A DNA stretch of 64,000 bases from Cellulomonas wangsupingiae. Lineage in GTDB: Bacteria > Actinomycetota > Actinomycetes > Actinomycetales > Cellulomonadaceae. A model generated the notes under the pieces. That model did not search any database. It was not told where the DNA came from and saw nothing but the letters and a program-made list of their open reading frames with translations. The position numbers and the translations under genes are program-made. The stretch covers positions 62,001 to 126,000 of the forward strand of contig NZ_CP101989.1 of NCBI RefSeq assembly GCF_024508275.1, read 5' to 3'. Position 1 is the first letter of the stretch. Each line of letters opens with the position of its first letter. Shown here in pieces: positions 56,914-64,000 of this stretch.

Positions 56914-58103
56914 GACGTCCCGGCCCCGACGACCCGGTGGTCGAGCCCCGGACGCACCGGGAGAGCCGCCCGGACGACGAACCGTTCACCCTGGAAGGCG
57001 GCCTCGAGCGTGCCCCCCACCGCCCGGACCCGTTCGGCCAGGCCCACCAGGCCGTAGCCCGTCCCCGTCTGCGGCGCCCGCCCGTCCGCCGCCGCGTTGG
57101 AGACGTCCAGGAGCAGGCCGTCCTGCGACCACCCCCACCGCACGACGACGGGGTCGTCGGGGTCCCCGTGCTTCGTGGCGTTCGTCAACGACTCCTGCAG
57201 CACGCGCGCGGCGGCGTGCCGGACGCTCTCGTCCACCGGGCGTTCGGCACCGTCGATGCTCAGGTCGACCCGCAGGCCGGCGTCGCGGTAGCTCTGGACG
57301 ACGGCCCGGACCTCTGCACCGACGTCGGTCCCGGCGTCGGTGCCCCGCGGGTCCGGTGCCGCGTCGGCGCCCGCCACGTCGAGCAGCCCGAGCATCCGGT
57401 GCAGCTCGTCGACCGCCGAGGCGCCGAGGTCGCCGACCCGGTCCAGCGTCTGCTCGGCCCGGGCCGGGTCGTCGCGCAGGACACGTGCGGCGGCGACCGC
57501 CTGGAGGGACATCAAGGTGATCGACCGGGCGACGATGTCGTGCAGCTCGCGTGCGATCCGAGCGCGCTCGAGGCGGACCGCCTCACGCTGCTTCTCCGCC
57601 TGCTGGGCCCGCAGGTCACGGAGCTCCCTGCCCCTCCTGCCCTGCAACCGGCCTGCAGCGACGAGGACCGCGTCGACCGCCAGGACCCCGGTGATCGCGA
57701 CGAACGTCCGCACGCCGGTCGTCCCCGGTGCACCGGCGTCCGCCTCCTCCGCGACGATGATCGCCGTGGGCAGCGCGGTCGACGCGACGGCGCCGAGCGT
57801 GACGGCCCAGCGCGAGGAGGCCGCGACCGCGTAGAGGCCCGCCCACGTCGCGACCATCGGCCGGTATCCCGCGGTGGCGACGCTGATCGTCACCGACAGG
57901 ACCAGCGTCACGGCGAAGGCGGCCACCGGGGCCTGGCGCCGCCACAGCAGGGGCACGAACGTCACCAGCCCGAGCGCGCCGACGAGCCAGCCGGGAGCGG
58001 TGTCCATGCCCGCGGTGAAGAAGACCAGGAGGTCGATCACCCACAGGCCGAGGAGCATCGGCACGTCCCGGACGACGGTCCGCGCGGGCCAGGTCGGACG
58101 CAT
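56910..58103 (-). CDS. two-component sensor histidine kinase (HisKA_3 type)
   Basis: A 397-residue membrane kinase of the NarX/DesK type. The first 170 residues contain about five to six hydrophobic helices (MLLGLWVIDLLVFFTAG, WLVGALGLVTFVPLLW, PVAAFAVTLVLSVTISVAT, TWAGLYAVAASSRWAVT). A coiled segment (RRGRELRDLRAQQAEKQREA) leads to the phosphoacceptor His in ARIARELHDIVARSITLMSL. The ATPase domain carries LTNATKHGDPDDPVVVRW and GTGYGLVGLAERVRAV. No external sensor domain is large enough to bind a ligand outside, so it may sense the membrane. It is coupled to the response regulator. Confidence 0.95.
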   Translation of the reverse strand: MRPTWPARTVVRDVPMLLGLWVIDLLVFFTAGMDTAPGWLVGALGLVTFVPLLWRRQAPVAAFAVTLVLSVTISVATAGYRPMVATWAGLYAVAASSRWAVTLGAVASTALPTAIIVAEEADAGAPGTTGVRTFVAITGVLAVDAVLVAAGRLQGRRGRELRDLRAQQAEKQREAVRLERARIARELHDIVARSITLMSLQAVAAARVLRDDPARAEQTLDRVGDLGASAVDELHRMLGLLDVAGADAAPDPRGTDAGTDVGAEVRAVVQSYRDAGLRVDLSIDGAERPVDESVRHAAARVLQESLTNATKHGDPDDPVVVRWGWSQDGLLLDVSNAAADGRAPQTGTGYGLVGLAERVRAVGGTLEAAFQGERFVVRAALPVRPGLDHRVVGAGTS

Positions 58104-58116
58104 CAGCGGGCTCCGC

Positions 58117-58701
58117 TCAGCGCCGCAACGGGTCCCCGGGGTCGCGCGGTCGCCGGCCGTCGACGTCGAACGGCCCGGCGAGGTCGCACTTGCCCGGGAT
58201 CAGCACGCACATGAGGTCGATCCAGCCACCGTGGGTCCCCGGGTCCGAGAGGCCGGACCGCTGCTGCTCCTCCCACCCAGCGATCTCCTCCAGCACCGTC
58301 GTCGACCGCTCCCTGACACCGGGTGCGACGGCGCCCTGCCGTTCCAGGCACGTCCACACGTCGGGCTCCGTGGCGTGGTCCTCCCGGAGGCGTCGCGTGC
58401 TCAGGCTCCTTGACGGGGCCCGTCCCACCCGAGCAGGGAGCTGCACGAGGACGGCGGAGCCGTCACCGGATCCCATCCGCGTCGCGGACAGAGGGGAGAT
58501 CCGCAGCACATCGCCCCTCTCGCCGTCGGTGCGGTGCGCGACGAGGACGTCGAAGGGTCCTGCGCCCAGCCAGTCGGAGGGTCCCGGTACCAGGACGGCG
58601 TCGTCGGACCACAGCACGCCCCAGCCGAGGTGGCCCGCCGCGGCGTCGGTGCTGTCGGCCGACTGCACGGTGACCAGCACGTCGTCGTCGGAGATCGGCA
58701 T
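58117..58701 (-). CDS. 194-residue protein, unknown function
   Basis: A 194-residue soluble protein with no signal peptide. The N-terminal strand-rich segment (DVLVTVQSADSTDAAAGHLG, WGVLWSDDAVLVPGP) and ISPLSATRMGSGDGSAVLVQ resemble a trypsin-like beta-barrel fragment, but a catalytic triad is not evident. The second half is helical and Trp-rich (VLEEIAGWEEQQ, then IDLMCVLIPGKCDLAGPFDV). The ATG at 58701 has GGGGGC ahead. It is 13 bp upstream of the histidine kinase on the same strand, so it may be part of that operon. Confidence 0.65.
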   Translation of the reverse strand: MPISDDDVLVTVQSADSTDAAAGHLGWGVLWSDDAVLVPGPSDWLGAGPFDVLVAHRTDGERGDVLRISPLSATRMGSGDGSAVLVQLPARVGRAPSRSLSTRRLREDHATEPDVWTCLERQGAVAPGVRERSTTVLEEIAGWEEQQRSGLSDPGTHGGWIDLMCVLIPGKCDLAGPFDVDGRRPRDPGDPLRR

Positions 58702-58854
58702 CGGTGCCCCCGTCGGTCGTGTCCGCTCCCGGTACCCATAGTCCTCACATCGGGCGGCCCGAGGAAGGGGTGCAGCACAAGTGGTGCCGGCCGTGGTCCG
58801 AGCGCCGGGCGGCGGTCGGACCACGGCCGCGAGGACGGCGGAACGGGCACCCGC

Positions 58855-59400
58855 TCAGTCGTCGTCGAGCCACGTGAAGGTGACGAGGGACCCGCCCGGC
58901 AGCGCAGCGAGGTCACCGATGTACAGGACCCGGCGACCGGTGTTGAGGAAGCCGGACTTCCAGAGCTCCAGGCTCTGCCCGTTGTCGACCTCGTGCGCCC
59001 AGAGGCTGTTCTCCGCGGTGTACCGGCCCCAGTACGGGTCGATCGAGATGTCCCACCGGCTGCCCAGCCCGTTCGGCATCACCAGCGTCTTCCAGGCGAT
59101 GGAGCGGTCGAACGCCTGGAGCTTGAACCGCACCTGGTCGCTCGGGACGCCGGACCCAGCCGTGACGACCTGGTAGTGCAGCATGTCCGACGCGTCGTTG
59201 GTGGTGAAGTACCCCGAGCCCCGGGCGACCCAGTCCGACGGCAGATTCTGGGTCGCCGCGGAGAGCCGGACGGCCGGCGCGGCGGGGGTGGAGGCGGCCG
59301 ACACGGGCGTGGCAGTCGCGGCCACCGCCCCGGCCAGGAGCGCGGTCGCGAGGACCGCGGACAGTGTGGTGCGGGAGGCACGCCCGGTCGGAGCACGCAT
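58855..59400 (-). CDS. small exported protein, unknown function
   Basis: A 181-residue secreted protein. The ATG at 59400 follows GGAGAAGGTGATCC, one of the best ribosome-binding sequences of the window. The N-terminus (MRAPTGRASRTTLSAVLATA, then LLAGAVAATATPVSAA) is a Sec signal peptide of about 36 residues. The mature part has no Cys and is beta-rich: GSGYFTTNDASDMLHYQVVT, VRFKLQAFDRSIAWKTLVMP, WDISIDPYWGRYTAENSLWA, LELWKSGFLNTGRRVLYIGD. No family is recognised; the shape suggests a jelly-roll or lectin-like domain. The gap 59401-59590 holds nothing recognised. Confidence 0.75.
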   Translation of the reverse strand: MRAPTGRASRTTLSAVLATALLAGAVAATATPVSAASTPAAPAVRLSAATQNLPSDWVARGSGYFTTNDASDMLHYQVVTAGSGVPSDQVRFKLQAFDRSIAWKTLVMPNGLGSRWDISIDPYWGRYTAENSLWAHEVDNGQSLELWKSGFLNTGRRVLYIGDLAALPGGSLVTFTWLDDD

Positions 59401-59590
59401 GGGGATCACCTTCTCCATCGACGGGGCCGTCCTGTGCCGGTCCCTGGTGATCTCCACGGTGCTCGCGTCCACCCTCGCGGGTCGTCCGCCCTCGACATGA
59501 CCTCGGACCTCGTCCTTCCGCGGCAGGAGCGTCCGTCGAAAGGTGTACGCCCTCGTCACCCACCGGTGCGCCTCAGCCTGTCCCGCGGGC

Positions 59591-62500
59591 TCAGGGCAGC
59601 GCGGCGAGGGCCTTGCGGATGCGCGTGGGCGACACCGGGACCGGGGTGCCGAGCTGCTGCGCGAAGAGGCTGACGCGCAGCTCCTCCAGCAGCCAGCGGA
59701 CCTCGTCGAGCGCGGCGGTGCGCGCCGGGTCGGGGCTCGCGGCGGCGGCGCGCTCGCGGGCGGCGGTGTACAGCTCCTCGACGTCGTGCACCTGCCATGC
59801 CAGGTCGGCGTCGCGGGTCGGGTTGGCGGCGGCCTTGGACAGCCGGTGCCGCGCGGCCCGCAGGTAGCGGACGAGGTGCGGGAGGCGGTCGGCGCCGACC
59901 TCCGAGACGAACCCGTCGTGGACGAGCGCCGCCGCCTGCGCGCGCACGTCCTGCGCGGTGGCGAGCAGCGCGAGGCTGTTCGACGCGCGGACGTCGGCGT
60001 CGAGCTCGCGCCACGCGGTCAGGACGCCGACGACGTCGCCGACGACCCGGTGCACGTCGTCCTCGAGCGCGTCGCGGACGACCGAGCGGAGGGTCGCGTA
60101 GGCGTCGGCGTCGCGGATCTCCCGGGCGGAGCGTCCGTGCAGGTGACGCAGGACGATGCGGTCGATCGCGGCGAGCTGGACGTCGCGGACGAGCGCGTCC
60201 GTGCTCGGGTAGGGCGACGCCGCCAGGGTGAGCGACTGCTTGCCGGTCCACCGGCTCGTCACCCGTGGCGTCGCCAGGCCCACGTCGAGCAGCAGGAGGC
60301 GGCGCAGCCCGCGGCGCGCGGCGGCGTCGGCGGCACCCGCGTCGGCGAGGACGCGCAGCGCGACGCCCGCGCCCTCCTCGACGAGGGTCGGGTACGCGCG
60401 GACGACGCTGCCGGCGGTGGTCGCGGCCTCGATCACGTCGGGCAGCGGTCCGGGCAGGTCCGGCCAGGTCGTCAGGCCGGTGCGCTCGAGGTCCGGGGCG
60501 TGACCGGATCGCTCTCTCACGCGGGGGGTGGGGGTGCCCGGGGTGGGGGCGCCCGGGGTGGGGGTGCCCGGGGTGGTGGGGGTGGTGGGCGTGGCCGCCT
60601 GCTGGGCCGCCTCCTCCATCGCGGCGCGCACGGCGGTCCGGACGGCCGACGCGACGGCGTCCTGCGCGCGGTCCGCGTTGCGGCGCTGCAGCGCGAGCAG
60701 GTCCTTGCCCTCGTCGATGACCCCGCCGCGGTCCCCGACCACGCGGAACGTCATGCGCAGGTGCGCGGGCAGGCGCTCCTCGTCGACGGCGTCGGGCGGC
60801 ACCTCGACGTCACGCAGCGCGCGCACGGCGCGCGTGAACAGCTCGCGGAACGACGGCGCCGCGTCCGCCGCGCGCACGGTGTCCGCCCACGACGCGGTGT
60901 TCTCGTCGAGCCAGGCGTCGACCGCGCGGGCCACGTCCGGCGCCGGGACCAGCTGCACGCGCACCGGCTTGGGCAGCGCGCGGATCGTGGCCGTCAGCAG
61001 CTCGGCGCGCATGCCGGGGACCATCCAGTCGAACCCCTCGGGCCGCACGCGTGGCAGCTGCGAGATCGGGATGTGCACGGTCACGCCGTCGGCCTCGGTG
61101 CCGGGCTCGAACTGGTACGTCAGCGGGAACGACAGGTCGCCCTGCGGCCAGCGCGACGGGAACGCGCGCTCGTCGATCTCGGCGGCGTCCTCGCCGACCA
61201 GCAGGTCGCGCGTGAACGACAGCAGGTCGGGGTCGGCGCGCCTCGCGGACTTCCACCAGGTGTCGAAGTGCCGCGCGGAGACGACCTCCGGCGGGATGCG
61301 CGCGTCGTAGAAGTCGAACAGCGCGTCGTCGTCGACCACGAGGTCCCGGCGGCGGGCGCGCGCCTCGAGCGCCTCCGCCTCGTCCAGCAGGCGGCGGTTC
61401 TCGTGGAAGAACTTGTGGTGGGTCGTCCACTCGCCCTGCACCAGCGCGTGCCGGACGAACAGCTCGCGCGCCTGCTCCGGGTCGACCTTGGCCAGCAGCA
61501 CGCGACGCTGCGCCACCACCGGCACGCCGTACAGCAGCACCTTCTCGTTGACCATCGCGGCGCCCTGCCGCGTCGACCACGCAGGCTCGGAGTACGTGCG
61601 CTTCACGAGGTGGGCGGCGGCCTCCTCGACCCAGTCCGGGTCGACCTTCGCGACGTCGCGCGCCCACAGCCGGGACGTCTCGACGAGCTCGGCGGCCATC
61701 ACCCACGACGGGGGCCGGCGTGCGAGGCCGGACCCGGGGAAGATCGCGAACCGCGCGCCGCGCGCGCCGAGGTACTCGTTGCGGGCGCGCGCGTCGGGGC
61801 GCCGCGGCTTGCCGTCGCGGCCCTTGGGGGCGTTGCCCGCGGCGACGTCGGTGACGAGCTGCATGCCGATCTGGCTGAGCAGCCCGGGCAGCATCGCGCG
61901 GTGGATCGCGTCGCCGTCCCACGTCCAGCGGGTCTGCACGGCGTCGGGACGCTCGACGGTGCCGGCGTCCTGCGTCGGTGCGCCCGTCGGGGTGTGCCGG
62001 CCGCCGTCGCGTCGCCCGTCGCGCCCGTGCCCGTCGGCCGCCGGGACGTCGTCGGACGTCGGGGTGGGGGCGCCCTTGGCGTGCACGCCCAGGCCCTTGG
62101 CCATCTCGCGCAGCTGCGTGACGACGTCCTGCCACTCGCGCACGCGCAGGTAGTGCAGGTGCTCGGCCTTGCACATGCGCCGGAACGCGGAGCCGGACAG
62201 CTCGCGCTGCCGGTCGCGCAGGTACGTCCACAGGTTGAGGTAGGTGAGCAGGTCGGACGACGGGTCGGCGAAGCGGCGGTGCAGGGCGTCGGCCGTCTCG
62301 CGGGACTCGGCCGGGCGCTCGCGCGGGTCCTGGATGGACAGGGCCGCGGCGATGACGAGCACCTCGCGCGCGACGCCGCGGCGCCCGGCCTCGACGACCA
62401 TGCGCGCGAGGCGCGGGTCGATGGGCAGCTGGGCGAGCTGGCGGCCCGTCTCGGTCAGGCGCGTGCGGCCGTGGACCTCCTCCAGCGCGTGCAGCTCGGT

Positions 62501-64000
62501 CAGCAGCCCGACGCCGTCGCGCACGGAGCGCACGTCCGGCGGGTCGACGAACGGGAAGTCGACGACCTCGTCCGGGGACGTCACGACGCCCACCGCGATC
62601 ATCTGCAGGATCACCGACGCCAGCGACGTGCGCAGGATCTCCGGCTCGGTGTACTCCGGGCGGGACTCGAAGTCCTCCTGCGAGTACAGGCGGATCGCGA
62701 TGCCGGGCGCCACACGCCCCGACCGCCCCGACCGCTGGTTGGCCGACGCCTGCGAGACCGGCTCGATCGGCAGCCGCTGCACCTTCGTCGCCTTGGAGTA
62801 CCGCGAGATGCGCGCGGTCCCGGGATCGACGACGTACCGCACGCCCGGCACCGTCAGCGACGTCTCGGCGACGTTGGTCGCCAGGATGACGCGCCGGCGC
62901 GTGTGCGGCTCGAAGACGCGGCGCTGCTCCGCGGCGGACAGCCGCGCGTACAGCGGGACGATGTCGACGCCGTTCGGGTGCTTCGGGTCGACGCGCGGGC
63001 CGAGCGAGCCGCGCAGCGCGTCCTCGGCGTCGCGGATCTCCCGCTCGCCGGACAGGAACACGAGGATGTCGCCGGGCCCCTCGGCCATGAGCTCGTCGAC
63101 GGCCTCGGTGATGCCCGTGACCATGTCGCGGTCCGGGCCGTCGTCGGGGGACAGCGGCTGGTAGCGGATCTCGACCGGGTACGTGCGGCCGCTGACCTCG
63201 ACGACCGGGGCCGGGACGCCGTCGGGGTGCTCCGCGGTCGGCGGGCCGGCGAAGTGCCGCGCGAACCTGTCCGAGTCGATCGTCGCCGACGTGATGACGA
63301 GCTTCAGGTCCGGCCGCTGCGGCAGCAGCCGCGTGAGGTACCCGAGGATGAAGTCGATGTTGAGGCTGCGCTCGTGCGCCTCGTCGATGATGAGCGTGTC
63401 GTACATCCGCAGCATCGGGTCGCGCTGGATCTGCGCGAGCAGGATGCCGTCGGTCATCACCTTGACGAGCGTGGAGTCGGACGACTCGTCGGTGAACCGG
63501 ACCTGGTAGCCGACGACGCCGCCGAGGGGGACGTCCAGCTCGTCCGCGATGCGCTCCGCGACCGTGCGCGCCGCGATCCGGCGGGGCTGGGTGTGGCCGA
63601 TCTGGCCGGCGCGGCCGCGGCCGAGCTCGAGCGCGATCTTCGGGATCTGCGTCGTCTTGCCCGAGCCGGTCTCGCCTGCGACGACGACGACCTGGTGGTC
63701 GCGCAGGGCGGCCGCGATCTCCTCGCGGCGGGCGGAGACGGGGAGCTGCTCGGGGTAGACGATCGGCGGGAGGGTGACCTGGGCGCGGGCCTCGGCGGTG
63801 CGCGCGAGGTGCGCGTCGCGTGCTGCCGCGCGTCCCGGGTCGTCCTTGCCGGATCCGCGCCGGCGGCCCTCACCGCGTCGTCCGTCCGTGCCGCCGGACC
63901 CGGGGTCCTGTCGGCCGCGGCCACCGCCCCGCCGTCGCGGCGCACGACGACGCGACGCCGCGCCGTCGTCGGCCGGGGGGCCGGCGTCGTCGGTGCGGAC
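59591..64000 (-). CDS. hrpA: ATP-dependent DEAH-box RNA helicase HrpA, start beyond the window
   Basis: 1469 residues of an uninterrupted frame; the start codon is probably just past base 64000. An Arg/Gly-rich, low-complexity N-terminal stretch of about 80 residues is followed by LPPIVYPEQLPVSARREEIA and Walker A GETGSGKTTQIPK. Motif II DEAHERSLN, SAT (VITSATIDSDRFARHF), motif V TNVAETSLTVPGVRYVVDPG and QRSGRSGRVAPG are intact. The long C-terminal half (DUF3418-like) is usual for bacterial HrpA, whose length is about 1300. It contains a Pro/Thr/Gly insert (TPTTPTTPGTPTPG). HrpA rescues stalled ribosomes and processes mRNA. No terminator of note lies after its stop. Confidence 0.95.
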   Translation of the reverse strand, partial: VRTDDAGPPADDGAASRRRAPRRRGGGRGRQDPGSGGTDGRRGEGRRRGSGKDDPGRAAARDAHLARTAEARAQVTLPPIVYPEQLPVSARREEIAAALRDHQVVVVAGETGSGKTTQIPKIALELGRGRAGQIGHTQPRRIAARTVAERIADELDVPLGGVVGYQVRFTDESSDSTLVKVMTDGILLAQIQRDPMLRMYDTLIIDEAHERSLNIDFILGYLTRLLPQRPDLKLVITSATIDSDRFARHFAGPPTAEHPDGVPAPVVEVSGRTYPVEIRYQPLSPDDGPDRDMVTGITEAVDELMAEGPGDILVFLSGEREIRDAEDALRGSLGPRVDPKHPNGVDIVPLYARLSAAEQRRVFEPHTRRRVILATNVAETSLTVPGVRYVVDPGTARISRYSKATKVQRLPIEPVSQASANQRSGRSGRVAPGIAIRLYSQEDFESRPEYTEPEILRTSLASVILQMIAVGVVTSPDEVVDFPFVDPPDVRSVRDGVGLLTELHALEEVHGRTRLTETGRQLAQLPIDPRLARMVVEAGRRGVAREVLVIAAALSIQDPRERPAESRETADALHRRFADPSSDLLTYLNLWTYLRDRQRELSGSAFRRMCKAEHLHYLRVREWQDVVTQLREMAKGLGVHAKGAPTPTSDDVPAADGHGRDGRRDGGRHTPTGAPTQDAGTVERPDAVQTRWTWDGDAIHRAMLPGLLSQIGMQLVTDVAAGNAPKGRDGKPRRPDARARNEYLGARGARFAIFPGSGLARRPPSWVMAAELVETSRLWARDVAKVDPDWVEEAAAHLVKRTYSEPAWSTRQGAAMVNEKVLLYGVPVVAQRRVLLAKVDPEQARELFVRHALVQGEWTTHHKFFHENRRLLDEAEALEARARRRDLVVDDDALFDFYDARIPPEVVSARHFDTWWKSARRADPDLLSFTRDLLVGEDAAEIDERAFPSRWPQGDLSFPLTYQFEPGTEADGVTVHIPISQLPRVRPEGFDWMVPGMRAELLTATIRALPKPVRVQLVPAPDVARAVDAWLDENTASWADTVRAADAAPSFRELFTRAVRALRDVEVPPDAVDEERLPAHLRMTFRVVGDRGGVIDEGKDLLALQRRNADRAQDAVASAVRTAVRAAMEEAAQQAATPTTPTTPGTPTPGAPTPGTPTPRVRERSGHAPDLERTGLTTWPDLPGPLPDVIEAATTAGSVVRAYPTLVEEGAGVALRVLADAGAADAAARRGLRRLLLLDVGLATPRVTSRWTGKQSLTLAASPYPSTDALVRDVQLAAIDRIVLRHLHGRSAREIRDADAYATLRSVVRDALEDDVHRVVGDVVGVLTAWRELDADVRASNSLALLATAQDVRAQAAALVHDGFVSEVGADRLPHLVRYLRAARHRLSKAAANPTRDADLAWQVHDVEELYTAARERAAAASPDPARTAALDEVRWLLEELRVSLFAQQLGTPVPVSPTRIRKALAALP

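Overview
The window is 64 kb of very GC-rich DNA (well over 70% G+C) with GTG/ATG starts, frequent ATGA/GTGA stop-start overlaps, several apparently leaderless genes, an actinobacterial-type DinB, a LAXTG (sortase E-like) surface protein, a CIRCE-controlled Hsp20 and a tandem glycine riboswitch. This fits a Micrococcales actinobacterium, probably near Cellulomonas; the genus is an inference. There is no sign of prophage, plasmid, CRISPR or rRNA/tRNA genes. The window opens in the 3' end of an epimerase-like gene and ends inside hrpA, which is almost complete.

Layout. 1-8.6 kb: a Tat-exported putative glycosidase, YchJ, two membrane-anchored proteins, a LAXTG wall protein with tandem terminators, a divergent TetR/GNAT pair with a clear operator, and map preceded by a 12-codon leader ORF and a structured leader. 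8.6-21.6 kb: dinB, a 116-bp near-perfect palindrome, a GH114-like lipoprotein, a tyrosine phosphatase, a nucleotidyltransferase-like/methyltransferase fusion, an aminotransferase, an ABC exporter, a leaderless ArsR/SRPBCC pair, a DUF72 protein, a 122-bp tandem array of GACCASTGGTC palindromes, and a dehydrogenase/ACT pair.

21.6-31.9 kb is the most unusual part. It is a self-contained sigma-54 system, although sigma-54 is generally regarded as absent from Actinobacteria. One end holds a GAFTGA-containing AAA+ enhancer-binding protein (21887-23317) and the other a divergent RpoN (30694-31929) with a CxxC zinc-ribbon-like insertion. Between them lies a tight seven-gene operon on the minus strand (30451 down to 23281). 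Its first gene is preceded by a near-consensus -24/-12 promoter (30511-30496) with exact spacing. Upstream of that is a symmetric array of four 12-bp sites in two 20-bp-spaced pairs (30600-30675), which looks like the enhancer. The operon encodes two paralogous acidic (WSGE/WEGE) proteins with a glycine-zipper core, an HExxH metalloprotease-like protein, a conserved 514-residue protein of unknown function, an AONS-like PLP enzyme, an amidohydrolase and a 200-residue unknown. None has a recognisable signal peptide. I know of no described function for this cassette.

32-41 kb: a YeiH-type transporter, a DUF916 pseudogene, and a four-gene ABC/FtsX-type operon in which one ATPase carries an AbrB-like tail. 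41-46 kb: glycine riboswitch-gcvP-gcvT-gcvH. 46-52.9 kb: a LuxR-type solo, a MutT-like Nudix protein, CIRCE-hsp20, a 32-bp tandem repeat array with a dispersed relative, a MalY-like lyase, and metF-metE behind a SAM-type riboswitch. 53-64 kb: an NDH-like oxidoreductase coupled to an ECF41 sigma factor, tag, a two-component system, a small exported protein and hrpA.
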